NCBI RefSeq assembly: GCF_037969875.1
Contig: NZ_CP150218.1
Location: forward strand, 6,448,001 to 6,512,000
Direction of reading: 5' to 3'
DNA length: 64,000 nt
Source: Paenibacillus sp. FSL R7-0337
GTDB lineage: Bacteria; Bacillota; Bacilli; Paenibacillales; Paenibacillaceae
Made by a program: the position numbers and the translations under genes. How positions within the stretch are numbered: position 1 is the first letter of the stretch; every line of letters starts with the position of its first letter. Under the pieces are notes generated by a model. That model did no database searches. It was given only the letters and a program-made list of their open reading frames with translations, and was not told the origin of the DNA. Shown piece by piece: positions 24,848-33,254 of the stretch.

Positions 24848-26359
24848 ATGGATGTACTTGAAATGGTAGAGATCAGCAAGAGCTTCCCCGGTGTGAAGGC
24901 GCTGGACCATGTGAACTTCAAGGTGAAGCAAGGGGAGATTCACGCCTTATGCGGGGAGAACGGCGCGGGCAAATCCACGCTGATGAAGGTGCTGAGCGGA
25001 CTGTATCCGGCGGGGACATATGAAGGTGAAATCCGCATCGGTGGCGAAAAGAAGGCGTTCCACAAAATAACGGACGCGGAGCAGGCCGGTATTGCGATCA
25101 TTCATCAGGAGCTGGCGCTTGTGAAGGAGATGACGGTCGGCGAGAATATTTTCCTGGGGGCAGAGCCGGTGAAGCGCGGGGCGATCCAATGGAATGAACT
25201 GTACCATCAGGCTTCGCTGTGGCTGAAGAAGGTGGGGCTGAACCTGTCGCCGGATACGAAGATCGGCAATCTGGGCATCGGCCAGCAGCAGCTCGTGGAG
25301 ATCGCCAAGGCGCTCTCCAAGCATACCCGGATTCTTATTCTGGATGAACCGACAGCAGCACTGACCGAGAGCGAGGTGTCCATCCTGATGGGCATTCTGA
25401 ACCAGCTGCGGAGCGAAGGAGTGACCTGTGTCTATATCTCCCACAAAATGCCCGAGGTGTTCGCGCTGGCCGATTCGATTACCGTGCTGCGCGACGGGCG
25501 GACGGTGGCAACCCTGAACCGCCAGGAGACGAACGACGATCAGGTGGTCTCACTGATGGTCGGCCGTGAGCTGACGGAGCGCTATCCGCGAGTCCAGCAT
25601 TCACCCGGAAACAAGGTGCTTGAGGTCGCAGACTACAATGTCTGGCACCCGGAGAAGCGCCAACAGAAGGTGCTCCGGGATATTGGATTCACGCTCCGTC
25701 AAGGCGAGATTCTGGGCATTGCCGGGCTAATGGGGGCTGGGCGGACAGAGCTGGTCAGCAGCCTGTTCGGCGCGTATGGCGGAAGAAGCGAAGGCACGGT
25801 GCTGATCGAAGGCAAGGCGGTCAAGATCCGTTCAGTTGCCGAAGCGATCAAGGCCGGGATTGCTCTGGTCACGGAAGACCGCAAGCGCCAGGGGCTGGTG
25901 ATGGGGATGGATGTCAAGCGCAATACGACGCTGGCCACACTCGGCAAGGTCTCAAGGTTCGGAGTGATCAATGAGAATGAGGAGATCAAGTGGTCCGAGC
26001 AGTACGTGAAGGATCTGAAGACGAAGACAGCTTCGCTGGAGACACTCGTCGGCACACTCTCCGGGGGCAACCAGCAGAAGGTGGTTGTCGGCAAATGGCT
26101 GATGAGTGACCCCAAGATTCTGATTATGGACGAACCCACCCGGGGCATCGATGTCGGGGCGAAGTACGAAATCTATAACCTGATGAACAAGCTGGTAGAA
26201 CAGGGAGTAGCCATTATTATGATCTCCTCTGAGCTGCCCGAAGTACTGGGGATGAGCGACCGGATTCTGGTAATGTGCGAAGGACAACTGGTACGGGAAT
26301 ATGATTGGCGCGAAGCAACGCAGGAGAATATTATGCTGGCCGCCACAGGAGGCAGATAG
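24848..26359 (+). CDS. xylG: Sugar ABC transporter ATP-binding protein with two NBDs (XylG-like)
   Basis: The protein is 503 residues with two ABC domains. The first has Walker A GENGAGKST and Walker B ILILDEPTAALT, with GIGQQQLVE as a weak signature. The second begins near 255, has a degenerate Walker A (GLMGAGRTEL), the signature LSGGNQQKVVVGKWL and Walker B ILIMDEPTRGID. This uneven pair is typical of the ribose/xylose (CUT2) class. It partners the permease two bases downstream and the XylF-like protein upstream. Confidence 0.93.
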   Translation: MDVLEMVEISKSFPGVKALDHVNFKVKQGEIHALCGENGAGKSTLMKVLSGLYPAGTYEGEIRIGGEKKAFHKITDAEQAGIAIIHQELALVKEMTVGENIFLGAEPVKRGAIQWNELYHQASLWLKKVGLNLSPDTKIGNLGIGQQQLVEIAKALSKHTRILILDEPTAALTESEVSILMGILNQLRSEGVTCVYISHKMPEVFALADSITVLRDGRTVATLNRQETNDDQVVSLMVGRELTERYPRVQHSPGNKVLEVADYNVWHPEKRQQKVLRDIGFTLRQGEILGIAGLMGAGRTELVSSLFGAYGGRSEGTVLIEGKAVKIRSVAEAIKAGIALVTEDRKRQGLVMGMDVKRNTTLATLGKVSRFGVINENEEIKWSEQYVKDLKTKTASLETLVGTLSGGNQQKVVVGKWLMSDPKILIMDEPTRGIDVGAKYEIYNLMNKLVEQGVAIIMISSELPEVLGMSDRILVMCEGQLVREYDWREATQENIMLAATGGR

Positions 26360-26361
26360 AG

Positions 26362-27555
26362 ATGCAGCTGCAAAAAGAGCTTAAGGAACCTGAAGCGGTT
26401 CCGGCCGCCGGAGGATCGCGAATGCGTACCCTGTTCGGCAAAATGGATATGCGTGCCTATACGATGATTGGCGCATTGATTCTGATCTGGGTCCTGTTCG
26501 GCGTGCTGAATCCTACCTTCCTGACCTCGCGGAACCTGTCCAATCTGTTCACGCAGATGTCGGTGACCTCTATACTCGCCATTGGCATGGTACTGGTTAT
26601 CGTGGCGGGCCATATCGATCTGTCCGTCGGCTCCATCGTCGGCTTGACCGGCGGGATGGCAGCGATTCTCAGCAACTGGCTGGAGCTGCCCGCTATCGTG
26701 GTCATTCTCGGTACCGTGGCCGCAGGTGCAGTGCTGGGTCTGGTTCAGGGCTGGCTGGTGGCCTACAAAATGATTCCCGCCTTCATCGTCACCCTCGGCG
26801 GAATGATGGTGTTCCGCGGGGTGCTGATGGGCGTGACGGAATCGATGACCATTCCGGTATCGGATCCGGTGCTGGCGCTGCTCGGCAATGCTTATTTTGC
26901 CTCCGGCTTCGGAATCATACTTGGCGTACTCGCAGTGGCCCTGCTGCTGTATAGCGCGTTCACGAAGCGGCGCTCCCGCAAGAAATACGGGTTCACCGTC
27001 GCCCCCCTCGGCATGGATATCGCGAAGGTAACCGGACTGTCCCTGCTGGTGGTAGTTTTCGTGGCCTTGATGAACAATTACAAAGGCATTCCGTTCCCGA
27101 TCATCTTCGTCATTGTGCTGGCAACTATTTTCTACTTCCTGTCCACCAAGACGACCTTCGGCCGCCATATCTACGCCATCGGCGGCAATATTGAGGCTGC
27201 GCGGCTCTCGGGCATCAACATCAAGCGCAAGACGATGCTGGTCTTCATCCTCAGCGGCCTGCTCGGCTCCATCGCCGCGATCGTGCTGACCTCCCGCCTG
27301 GCCTCGGCGACCATTACCGCAGGCAATATGGCCGAGATGGACGCCATTGCCGCCTGTGTCATCGGCGGAACCTCGCTGATGGGCGGAGCCGGAACGGTCA
27401 TCGGTGCTCTGATCGGAGCACTGGTCATGACCTCGCTCGATAACGGCATGTCGCTGATGGGACTGGAGTCGTTCTGGCAGTATGTGGTCAAAGGCTCGAT
27501 CCTGGTCATTGCCGTCTGGCTGGATATTTCAGGCCGCAGCAAGGGTGTGAAGTAG
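26362..27555 (+). CDS. xylH: Sugar ABC transporter permease (XylH-like)
   Basis: This is a BPD_transp_2 permease of 397 residues from the ATG at 26362, which follows AGGAGG inside the end of xylG; a TTG 57 bases upstream lies within xylG and has no ribosome site. About ten to twelve TM helices are visible, with the family phrase GHIDLSVGSIVGLTGG (about residues 90-105) and ATITAGNMAEMDAIAACVIG with GGTSLMGG near the end. It forms the channel of the importer. The length (~390 residues) and a basic cytoplasmic loop around 215-225 (KRRSRKK) are as in XylH rather than the shorter RbsC. Confidence 0.92.
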   Translation: MQLQKELKEPEAVPAAGGSRMRTLFGKMDMRAYTMIGALILIWVLFGVLNPTFLTSRNLSNLFTQMSVTSILAIGMVLVIVAGHIDLSVGSIVGLTGGMAAILSNWLELPAIVVILGTVAAGAVLGLVQGWLVAYKMIPAFIVTLGGMMVFRGVLMGVTESMTIPVSDPVLALLGNAYFASGFGIILGVLAVALLLYSAFTKRRSRKKYGFTVAPLGMDIAKVTGLSLLVVVFVALMNNYKGIPFPIIFVIVLATIFYFLSTKTTFGRHIYAIGGNIEAARLSGINIKRKTMLVFILSGLLGSIAAIVLTSRLASATITAGNMAEMDAIAACVIGGTSLMGGAGTVIGALIGALVMTSLDNGMSLMGLESFWQYVVKGSILVIAVWLDISGRSKGVK

Positions 27556-27594
27556 GAAGGGGCTGTAGCAGCCGCTTAAGCATACAGAGCAAAT

Positions 27595-27632
27595 AAGCCG
27601 GCAGGGATGTTTCCCTTCCGGTTTGTTTGTTG
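27595..27632 (+). terminator. Terminator of the xylFGH-like operon
   Basis: CCGGCAGGGA pairs with TCCCTTCCGG (one mismatch), followed by GTTTGTTTGTT. Confidence 0.75.
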
Positions 27633-27650
27633 TAGTAAGAAACTATACCA

Positions 27651-27805
27651 TGCAACTGCGAAAAACCGAACACAATCACTACTGGCAAGGGTACGTGGGC
27701 CAATGTATGCGGATAACCGAATATAATGTGTCGTGCGGAGGTGAGTGGGCGGGATGTATGCGAAAAACCGAATATAATATACCAGTGCGCTGTGAAAGAG
27801 CCCAG
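27651..27805 (+). repeat. Three ~51-bp tandem repeats, family A
   Basis: The units start at 27651, 27704 and 27755 (53, 51 and 51 bp). Shared core: TGTATGCGAAAAACCGAATA followed by TAAT. No spacer separates units, and the block runs directly into family B. No gene is visible. Confidence 0.75.
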
Positions 27806-27810
27806 TGCAG

Positions 27811-28110
27811 GCCAAACGAGCCAATGAGGTGCACTAGTGCCCCTGAATTCCTCGGATGAGGGCCAAACGAGTATATGTGGTGCACTAGTGCACCTGAATT
27901 CCTCAGATGACGGCCAAACGAGCCAATGAGGTGCACTAGTGCCCCTGAATTCTTCAGATGAGGGCCAAAATGAGCTAATGAGGTGCATTAGTGCACCTGA
28001 ATTCCTCGCATGACGGCCAAACGAGTAAATGAGGTGCACTAATACACCTGAATTCTTCAGATGAGAGCCTTACGAGCTAATGAGGTGCACTAATACCCTG
28101 AATTCGCGGA
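27811..28110 (+). repeat. Six ~51-bp tandem repeats with a palindromic core, family B
   Basis: The units start at 27811, 27862, 27913, 27964, 28016 and 28067 (51, 51, 51, 52 and 51 bp; the last one is partial). Consensus pieces are GCCAAACGAGCCAATGAG, then GGTGCACTAGTGCACC (a perfect 16-bp palindrome in unit 2), then TGAATTCCTCAGATGA. Units differ by a few bases each. About 1.7 related units occur at 19283-19371. The array abuts the stop codon of the cupredoxin gene. Confidence 0.85.
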
Positions 28111-28115
28111 TCCCG

Positions 28116-28502
28116 CTATTCCACAATAATCTTAGCAGTCATTCCGCTATGGCCGGAACCGCACATGATGGCACAGGTCATCTCGTAGGTTCCCGCCTTC
28201 TCAGGAAGGACTACCTCAGAGGAATTCTTGGCGTCCAGCCGCAGCTTCATCTCAGGGATTAGTATGCCGTGATTTCCGCTCTCATTTTCGAAGGTGATTT
28301 TGACAGGGACGCCCTTCTTCAAATGGTATTCCGGCTGGTCAAAGCTATAATTGGTGGCCGTAATGACGAGTTCTTCCTCGGCCGTCAGATTGCTCCCGGC
28401 TGCTACATTGTTAGCGCTCTCAGAATTGCTGCTGTTGCCTCCGCAGGCCGTTAGCAGAAGCGCAAATATAATAGAACACAGAATAGCCGACTTCCTGATC
28501 AT
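28116..28502 (-). CDS. Cupredoxin-like lipoprotein with a CuA-type motif
   Basis: The lipoprotein signal has lipobox LLLTAC, with lipidated Cys at about residue 20. The mature ~108 residues form a cupredoxin domain resembling the copper domain of cytochrome oxidase subunit II. The ligand set is C-x3-C-x3-H-x2-M in CAIMCGSGHSGM, with a likely upstream His in GNHGILIPEM. That is the complete binuclear CuA motif. No TM hairpin and no other oxidase subunit accompany it. The start at 28502 (MIRKSAIL) is six bases from GAGGAGG; ATGs further up overlap that site. It could carry electrons or copper outside the membrane. Confidence 0.83.
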   Translation of the reverse strand: MIRKSAILCSIIFALLLTACGGNSSNSESANNVAAGSNLTAEEELVITATNYSFDQPEYHLKKGVPVKITFENESGNHGILIPEMKLRLDAKNSSEVVLPEKAGTYEMTCAIMCGSGHSGMTAKIIVE

Positions 28503-28552
28503 GTGCATCCTCCTCATCTACTTGGGCAATTGACCTTAGCATAGCCTAAATC

Positions 28553-28570
28553 GCTCAAGTTGTCTTGAGC
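28553..28570. promoter_or_regulatory. Inverted repeat upstream of the cupredoxin gene
   Basis: GCTCAAG-TTGT-CTTGAGC is a perfect 7-bp inverted repeat about 50 bp upstream of the minus-strand start. It has no T tract, so an operator is more likely than a terminator. Confidence 0.4.
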
Positions 28571-28742
28571 AATCTATGAAAAGGAGTCTAGCCGCCGCTG
28601 TCATCACCACTGCAAACTTTGTCGAATTTTGCAAAAATATGATGCAAAAGTGTTTAAAATTAATTATAATTAAGCCTAATATAATTAAAGCTTCATATTA
28701 TTCGGCTAGAAGCAGGGGAGTCAGATCATTATAGATTACGCA

Positions 28743-29876
28743 TTGCAAAGTGCTGAGAGATGGCACCGGAGAATACTGTACGGATACTGGATCATCGTAC
28801 TCTGTCTGCTGCTTAGCCAGTTCCTGTATATGCTGTACTCCCGTTCTGATAAGATGCAGACGATATTCAGTCCCGGCAAAGGGCATATGTTCATAGTCTG
28901 CAACCTGATGATTATCCTCGCTATGGCCTCTGCCGAGGTCTGGCTGCGCCGCTCGCTCCGTTATCATAAGCAGGTGGTTGTGGTCTGCAGCTTCATGGTT
29001 TCCTATCTGATGTATTTTGTGCTTGAGCCTTATGTAGACGGTGCGCAGATGACGTTGATGATGCCGATTATGCTGGCCCTCATCTATTTCGACCAGCGGC
29101 TGCTGTATTCGCTTGGAGCGTTCAGCACTGTATTCTACGGGGGGATCTATTTCGGGCTTGAACGGCCGCTGCTCGGCAAGCCGCTGCTGGAGTTTGTGCT
29201 GGTGGAGTGTGTGTATGTCGTCTTTGCCTTAATGGCACAGGGCGTGATTCTCCGTGGCCGCGAGACGCGCGAATATCTGGAGCAGCTCACCAAGTCGGAG
29301 CAAGAGCTGATGGTGGAGCGGGCGATCTCGGACAAGCTGCTGAAGATAGATGCGTTAACCGGCCTGTATAACCACAAGACATTCCATGAATACCTGGATT
29401 CGCTGCTGGAGCAGTGTGAGAGCAACGGATTGAGGCTGCAGCTTGCGTTAATTGACATCGATAATTTCAAGCAGGTTAATGACAGATACGGACACTGGGT
29501 GGGCGATCTTGTGCTCAAGGAGGTGGCGGCCAAGATGGGCAGCCTGATCGGGTTGAATGACTTTGCGGCAAGGTATGGCGGGGAAGAATTCGCAGTGATT
29601 TTTACGGATAAAAGCTTTCAGGAAGCCTACGCTGCTGTCGAGCAAATGCGTATCAGTATTGCTGCCATGTGCCATCCGTATGCCGGGAATAAGCCCATTA
29701 CTGTCAGTATCGGACTGTGTCACTACCAGCTTGGAGACGGCAAGGAGCTGCTGTTCCGCAAGACGGACGATTCGCTGTATACGGCCAAGCGCGGCGGGAA
29801 AAATGCTGTAGTGACCTCTGCGGTCACTTCCGTTAAAGGGCATAAACTTACAGAAAACCCCCAAATTCCGGTATAG
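28743..29876 (+). CDS. Membrane diguanylate cyclase (GGDEF)
   Basis: The first ~185 residues form about six TM helices. They are followed by a short coiled linker and a GGDEF domain (about 200-365) with LTGLYNHKTFHEYL, IDNFKQVNDRYGHWVGD and the active-site variant YGGEEFAV (GGEEF is catalytically accepted). It should synthesise c-di-GMP. The start is unclear: the TTG at 28743 has no ribosome site nearby, while AGGGGAG (about 28713-28719) has good spacing to an in-frame ATT at 28728. A strong terminator overlaps the end. It is divergent from the cupredoxin gene. Confidence 0.87.
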   Translation: MQSAERWHRRILYGYWIIVLCLLLSQFLYMLYSRSDKMQTIFSPGKGHMFIVCNLMIILAMASAEVWLRRSLRYHKQVVVVCSFMVSYLMYFVLEPYVDGAQMTLMMPIMLALIYFDQRLLYSLGAFSTVFYGGIYFGLERPLLGKPLLEFVLVECVYVVFALMAQGVILRGRETREYLEQLTKSEQELMVERAISDKLLKIDALTGLYNHKTFHEYLDSLLEQCESNGLRLQLALIDIDNFKQVNDRYGHWVGDLVLKEVAAKMGSLIGLNDFAARYGGEEFAVIFTDKSFQEAYAAVEQMRISIAAMCHPYAGNKPITVSIGLCHYQLGDGKELLFRKTDDSLYTAKRGGKNAVVTSAVTSVKGHKLTENPQIPV

Positions 29877-29896
29877 ACCGGGAGCTGGGGGTTTCA
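29853..29896. terminator. Bidirectional terminator between the GGDEF gene and the holin-like gene
   Basis: AAAACCCCC and GGGGGTTT enclose an inner CCGGT/ACCGG stem. A-rich and T-rich flanks make it usable from both sides. It overlaps the last codons of the GGDEF gene. Confidence 0.8.
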
Positions 29897-29920
29897 TTGT
29901 CTGCACGTTGTCTTGCGCCG

Positions 29921-30268
29921 TTATTTGCCTGCTTCAAACGGAGTGGATACCGGCAGGAACAGATCGATGATCCCGATGACCAGTGCGGCAAGCAGGGCAC
30001 CAAGCACCGAGACACTGACACCGCTGACGACAAACTGGGCAATCCAGATGACTAGGGCGCTGACCAGGAAGCCGACGATACCGCGTCCGAAGGGCGTTGT
30101 TTTTTTGCCGAAAATGCCTTCAACGACCCAGCCGAGCAGAGCGATCACCAGAGCAAGCATGAATGCACTCCAGAATCCCCCGACCGTAAACTGCGGAACA
30201 ATCCAGCCGACCACCATCAGCACGATTGCTGCGACCACGAACCGTACTACATGAGCTAAGAATCTCAA
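29921..30268 (-). CDS. Small four-helix membrane protein (phage-holin-like family, YvlD-related)
   Basis: The protein is 115 residues with four hydrophobic segments and ends in a short polar tail. It resembles the Pfam 'membrane protein of unknown function / phage holin family 4' group, of which B. subtilis YvlD is a member. The start is the TTG at 30268, eight bases after GGAGG (MRFLAHVVRF...). The frame stays open much further upstream on the minus strand, into the mutS2 promoter, but that part has no ribosome site and reads against mutS2. It is divergently placed to mutS2. There are no phage genes nearby, so a housekeeping membrane role is more likely than lysis. Confidence 0.8.
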   Translation of the reverse strand: MRFLAHVVRFVVAAIVLMVVGWIVPQFTVGGFWSAFMLALVIALLGWVVEGIFGKKTTPFGRGIVGFLVSALVIWIAQFVVSGVSVSVLGALLAALVIGIIDLFLPVSTPFEAGK

Positions 30269-30420
30269 TGAACTAACCTCCTTTGGCGTTGGCTTAAGGA
30301 AATGTGCGTTGTTATTGTGGCCCGAAGGCAGATTTCTATGCCCAGAAATCATACCCAAATAGCGAAAATGGGCTAAATTAGGTATAATGGTTCCATCTAT
30401 GAAGGGAGCTGTGACAGTAA

Positions 30421-32787
30421 TTGGACGACAAAATTTTGCATACGCTTGAATATCGCAAGATTTTAAATAAATTGATGCAGTATACGCAGACGCCGATGGG
30501 ACGGCTGACCGCCGAGCTCCTGAAGCCTTCCGGTGATTTCGAAGGGGTGAAGAAGCTCCTGCAGGCAACGGATGAGGCGGTAAATGTTGACCGGTTGAAG
30601 GGAATTCCTTCATTCGGCGGCGTGACCGATATCCGTCCTGCGTTGAAGCGTGCATCAATTGGCGGAATGCTTGGCACGGCAGAGCTGCTTGCGGTAGGTA
30701 ACACGATTGGCGGGGCCCGCCGGGTGAAGCGGTTCATCCATGCCATGCATGACGATGAGAGCATTCCTTCCCTCTTCGCACAGAGTGATCTGCTGTCGGA
30801 GCAGAAGCCTGTTGAGGATGCCATCCGCATGTGTATTGATGAGAACGCCGATGTAATGGATTCGGCGAGCACGGAGCTTGCCACCCTCCGCCGCGAGCTG
30901 CGCGGGGGTGAGACACGCATCCGTGAGAAGCTGGATTCGATGATCCGCTCGTCTTCGGTCTCGAAGATGCTGCAGGATCAGCTTGTGACGATCCGTGGTG
31001 ACCGGTTCGTCATTCCGGTCAAGGCAGAGTACCGCGCCCACTTCGGCGGTATTGTGCACGACCAGTCGGGCTCAGGGGCAACGCTGTTCATCGAGCCGGA
31101 ATCCATTGTGGCGATGAACAACAAGCTGCGGGAGACGCGGCTGCGCGAAGAGCGTGAGATCGAGATCATCCTGCACCGGCTTACTGCGCTAGTAGGCGAT
31201 ATTGCCGAGGAGATGGCTTATGATATCGACATTCTCGGCGAGCTGGACTTCATCTTCGCCAAGGCGCGTCTTGCACGCGACCTGAAGGCTACCCAGCCGC
31301 GGATGAATGACCGCGGATACCTGCGGCTTCGCAAGGGCCGCCATCCGCTCATTCCGGCGGAGCAGGTTGTGCCGCTGGATGTGGAGCTGGGCAATGATTA
31401 CCGCTCCATCATCGTGACCGGACCGAATACGGGCGGGAAGACCGTGACCCTGAAGACGATCGGCCTGCTCAGCCTGATGGCGATGTCTGGCCTCTTCATT
31501 CCGGCCGAGGAAGGCAGCCAGCTGTGTGTCTTCGATGCGATCTACGCCGACATCGGCGATGAACAGAGTATTGAGCAGAGCCTCAGTACCTTCTCCAGCC
31601 ATATGACGAATATTATATCCATTCTGAAGCGGATGACACCAAAGAGTCTGATTCTGCTCGATGAGGTCGGTGCAGGAACAGATCCGGCCGAAGGCTCCGC
31701 ACTGGCGATAGCAATTCTGGAGAATATTCACCGGACGGAATCCCGGATGGTTGCCACTACACATTACAGTGAACTGAAGGCATACGCTTATGAACGGGCA
31801 GGCGTTATTAATGCCAGCATGGAATTCGATGTGCAGAGCCTGAGTCCTACTTACCGGCTGCTGGTCGGTGTGCCTGGACGAAGCAATGCGTTCGCCATTG
31901 CTGAACGCCTCGGGATGCCAAGTGCGATCCTTGAGCATGCGCGCGGTGAAGTGAAAGAAGAGGATATGCGCGTTGAGCATATGATTGCCTCCCTTGAGGA
32001 GAACCGCCTCACCGCAGAGAACGAACGCATACGGGCGGAAGAGATTCGCCGTGAAGCGGAGGAGTTCCGTAAGCGGCAGCAGCAGGAGCTGGAGAAGCTT
32101 GAAGGCTCACGCGACAAACGCCTTGAGAAGGCAGAGAAGGATGCCAGCGAACTTCTGGCCAAGGCGCGCAAGGAAGCCGAGGAAATTATCGTTGGCCTCC
32201 GCCGCCTGGCACTGGAGGAAGGCGCATCCGTTAAGGAGCATAAGTTGATCGAAGCGCGCCGCCGGCTGGATGAAGCAGAGCCTGCACCGCGCAAGAAGGC
32301 TGTGCCGCGCAGCACGGTCAAGGCGCCGCGCAAGATTCAGCCAGGGGATGAAGTTAAGGTAGCGAATGTGAATCAGAAGGGCCTTGTGGTTGAGTTGAGC
32401 GGTACCAAGGAAGCTGTTGTACAGTTCGGCATCATGAAGATGAAGGTCAATCTGAGTGATCTGGAATTCCTGGCCTCCGCACCGGATGCTCCTCCTCCGG
32501 CTCTGCGCAGGGCCACAACGGTTAAGCGTACACGCGATGAGAATATCCGTAGTGAGCTTGATTTGCGTGGTGCGAACCTGGAGGAAGCCATTATGGAGAC
32601 CGACCGCTTCATCGATGAAGCTTTTCTCGGTAATCTGGGGCAGATCTCCATTATCCACGGCAAGGGGACGGGAGTCCTGCGGACAGGAATTCAGGAATAT
32701 CTCCGCAAGCACAAGCATGTCAAAAGCTATCGGCTCGGGAACTACAATGAAGGCGGCGCGGGTGTGACGGTAGCTGAACTGGAGTAA
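30421..32787 (+). CDS. mutS2: MutS2 endonuclease/ATPase with Smr domain
   Basis: This is a 788-residue MutS family protein lacking the mismatch-recognition N-terminus. The clamp/lever helices are followed by the ATPase core with Walker A GPNTGGKT at about residue 334 and Walker B ILLDEVGAGTDPAEG. A long charged coiled coil (about 510-620) and a C-terminal Smr nuclease domain (about 710-788, LDLRGANLEEA and IIHGKGTGVLR) complete it. Known roles are suppression of recombination and rescue of collided ribosomes. The start is TTG at 30421, with AAGGGAG 12 bases upstream and a stop codon immediately before in frame. A -10 like box, TATAAT, is at 30383-30388. The DUF350 gene follows, as in B. subtilis mutSB-yshE. 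Confidence 0.95.
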   Translation: MDDKILHTLEYRKILNKLMQYTQTPMGRLTAELLKPSGDFEGVKKLLQATDEAVNVDRLKGIPSFGGVTDIRPALKRASIGGMLGTAELLAVGNTIGGARRVKRFIHAMHDDESIPSLFAQSDLLSEQKPVEDAIRMCIDENADVMDSASTELATLRRELRGGETRIREKLDSMIRSSSVSKMLQDQLVTIRGDRFVIPVKAEYRAHFGGIVHDQSGSGATLFIEPESIVAMNNKLRETRLREEREIEIILHRLTALVGDIAEEMAYDIDILGELDFIFAKARLARDLKATQPRMNDRGYLRLRKGRHPLIPAEQVVPLDVELGNDYRSIIVTGPNTGGKTVTLKTIGLLSLMAMSGLFIPAEEGSQLCVFDAIYADIGDEQSIEQSLSTFSSHMTNIISILKRMTPKSLILLDEVGAGTDPAEGSALAIAILENIHRTESRMVATTHYSELKAYAYERAGVINASMEFDVQSLSPTYRLLVGVPGRSNAFAIAERLGMPSAILEHARGEVKEEDMRVEHMIASLEENRLTAENERIRAEEIRREAEEFRKRQQQELEKLEGSRDKRLEKAEKDASELLAKARKEAEEIIVGLRRLALEEGASVKEHKLIEARRRLDEAEPAPRKKAVPRSTVKAPRKIQPGDEVKVANVNQKGLVVELSGTKEAVVQFGIMKMKVNLSDLEFLASAPDAPPPALRRATTVKRTRDENIRSELDLRGANLEEAIMETDRFIDEAFLGNLGQISIIHGKGTGVLRTGIQEYLRKHKHVKSYRLGNYNEGGAGVTVAELE

Positions 32788-32818
32788 CGCCCTTAGTCCG
32801 GCAGAAAGAGGGAAAAGA

Positions 32819-33238
32819 GTGCAGGATAATATTGATCTTTTGCTGGAACATCCGCTGGGGGCGCTGCTAGGCTACTTCACTGTCGCCATATTGGGGCTGG
32901 TCGTCTTTCTGTCCTTCTTCGAAATGGTGACGAAATACAACTGCTGGGAAGAAATCCGCAAGGGGAATGTGGCCGTAGCTATGGCAACCGGAGGCAAAAT
33001 CTTCGGAATCTGCAACATCTTACGTTTCAGCATTGAAGCAGGGGCATCAATCTATGAGACGATGAAATGGTCGGTTGTAGGCTTTTTGCTGCTGCTGCTG
33101 GCTTACTTCCTGTTCGAGTTTTTTACTCCGGTCTTTTCAATTGATGAAGAGATTGCTGCGGATAACCGGGCCGTAGGACTGACAGCTATGCTGCTCTCCA
33201 TATCCTTGTCCTATGTTATCGGCGCGGCCATATTCTGA
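32819..33238 (+). CDS. DUF350 membrane protein (YshE-like)
   Basis: It has 139 residues and four TM helices arranged as two DUF350-like pairs. The GTG start follows AGAGGG by about seven bases. Its place directly after mutS2 matches yshE in B. subtilis. DUF350 proteins are integral membrane proteins of unknown function. It is 31 bases from mutS2 and probably co-transcribed. Confidence 0.85.
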   Translation: MQDNIDLLLEHPLGALLGYFTVAILGLVVFLSFFEMVTKYNCWEEIRKGNVAVAMATGGKIFGICNILRFSIEAGASIYETMKWSVVGFLLLLLAYFLFEFFTPVFSIDEEIAADNRAVGLTAMLLSISLSYVIGAAIF

Positions 33239-33254
33239 ATTAGGGGGCAGGGAG

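Noticed and set aside
27506..28039. Long minus-strand frame across the 51-bp repeats with 17-residue peptide repeats (WPSSEEFRGTSAPH...)
   Set aside because: A 51-bp repeat keeps every frame open by chance; there is no ribosome site, several frames are open at once and one unit of 52 bp would shift it.
27811..28110. Possible CRISPR array
   Set aside because: Units follow each other without unique spacers, the period is 51 bp and no cas genes are nearby.
29921..30658. Long minus-strand frame across the holin-like gene into the mutS2 start region
   Set aside because: Only the last 115 residues look like a membrane protein, and a TTG with GGAGG fixes the start; the rest runs opposite mutS2.
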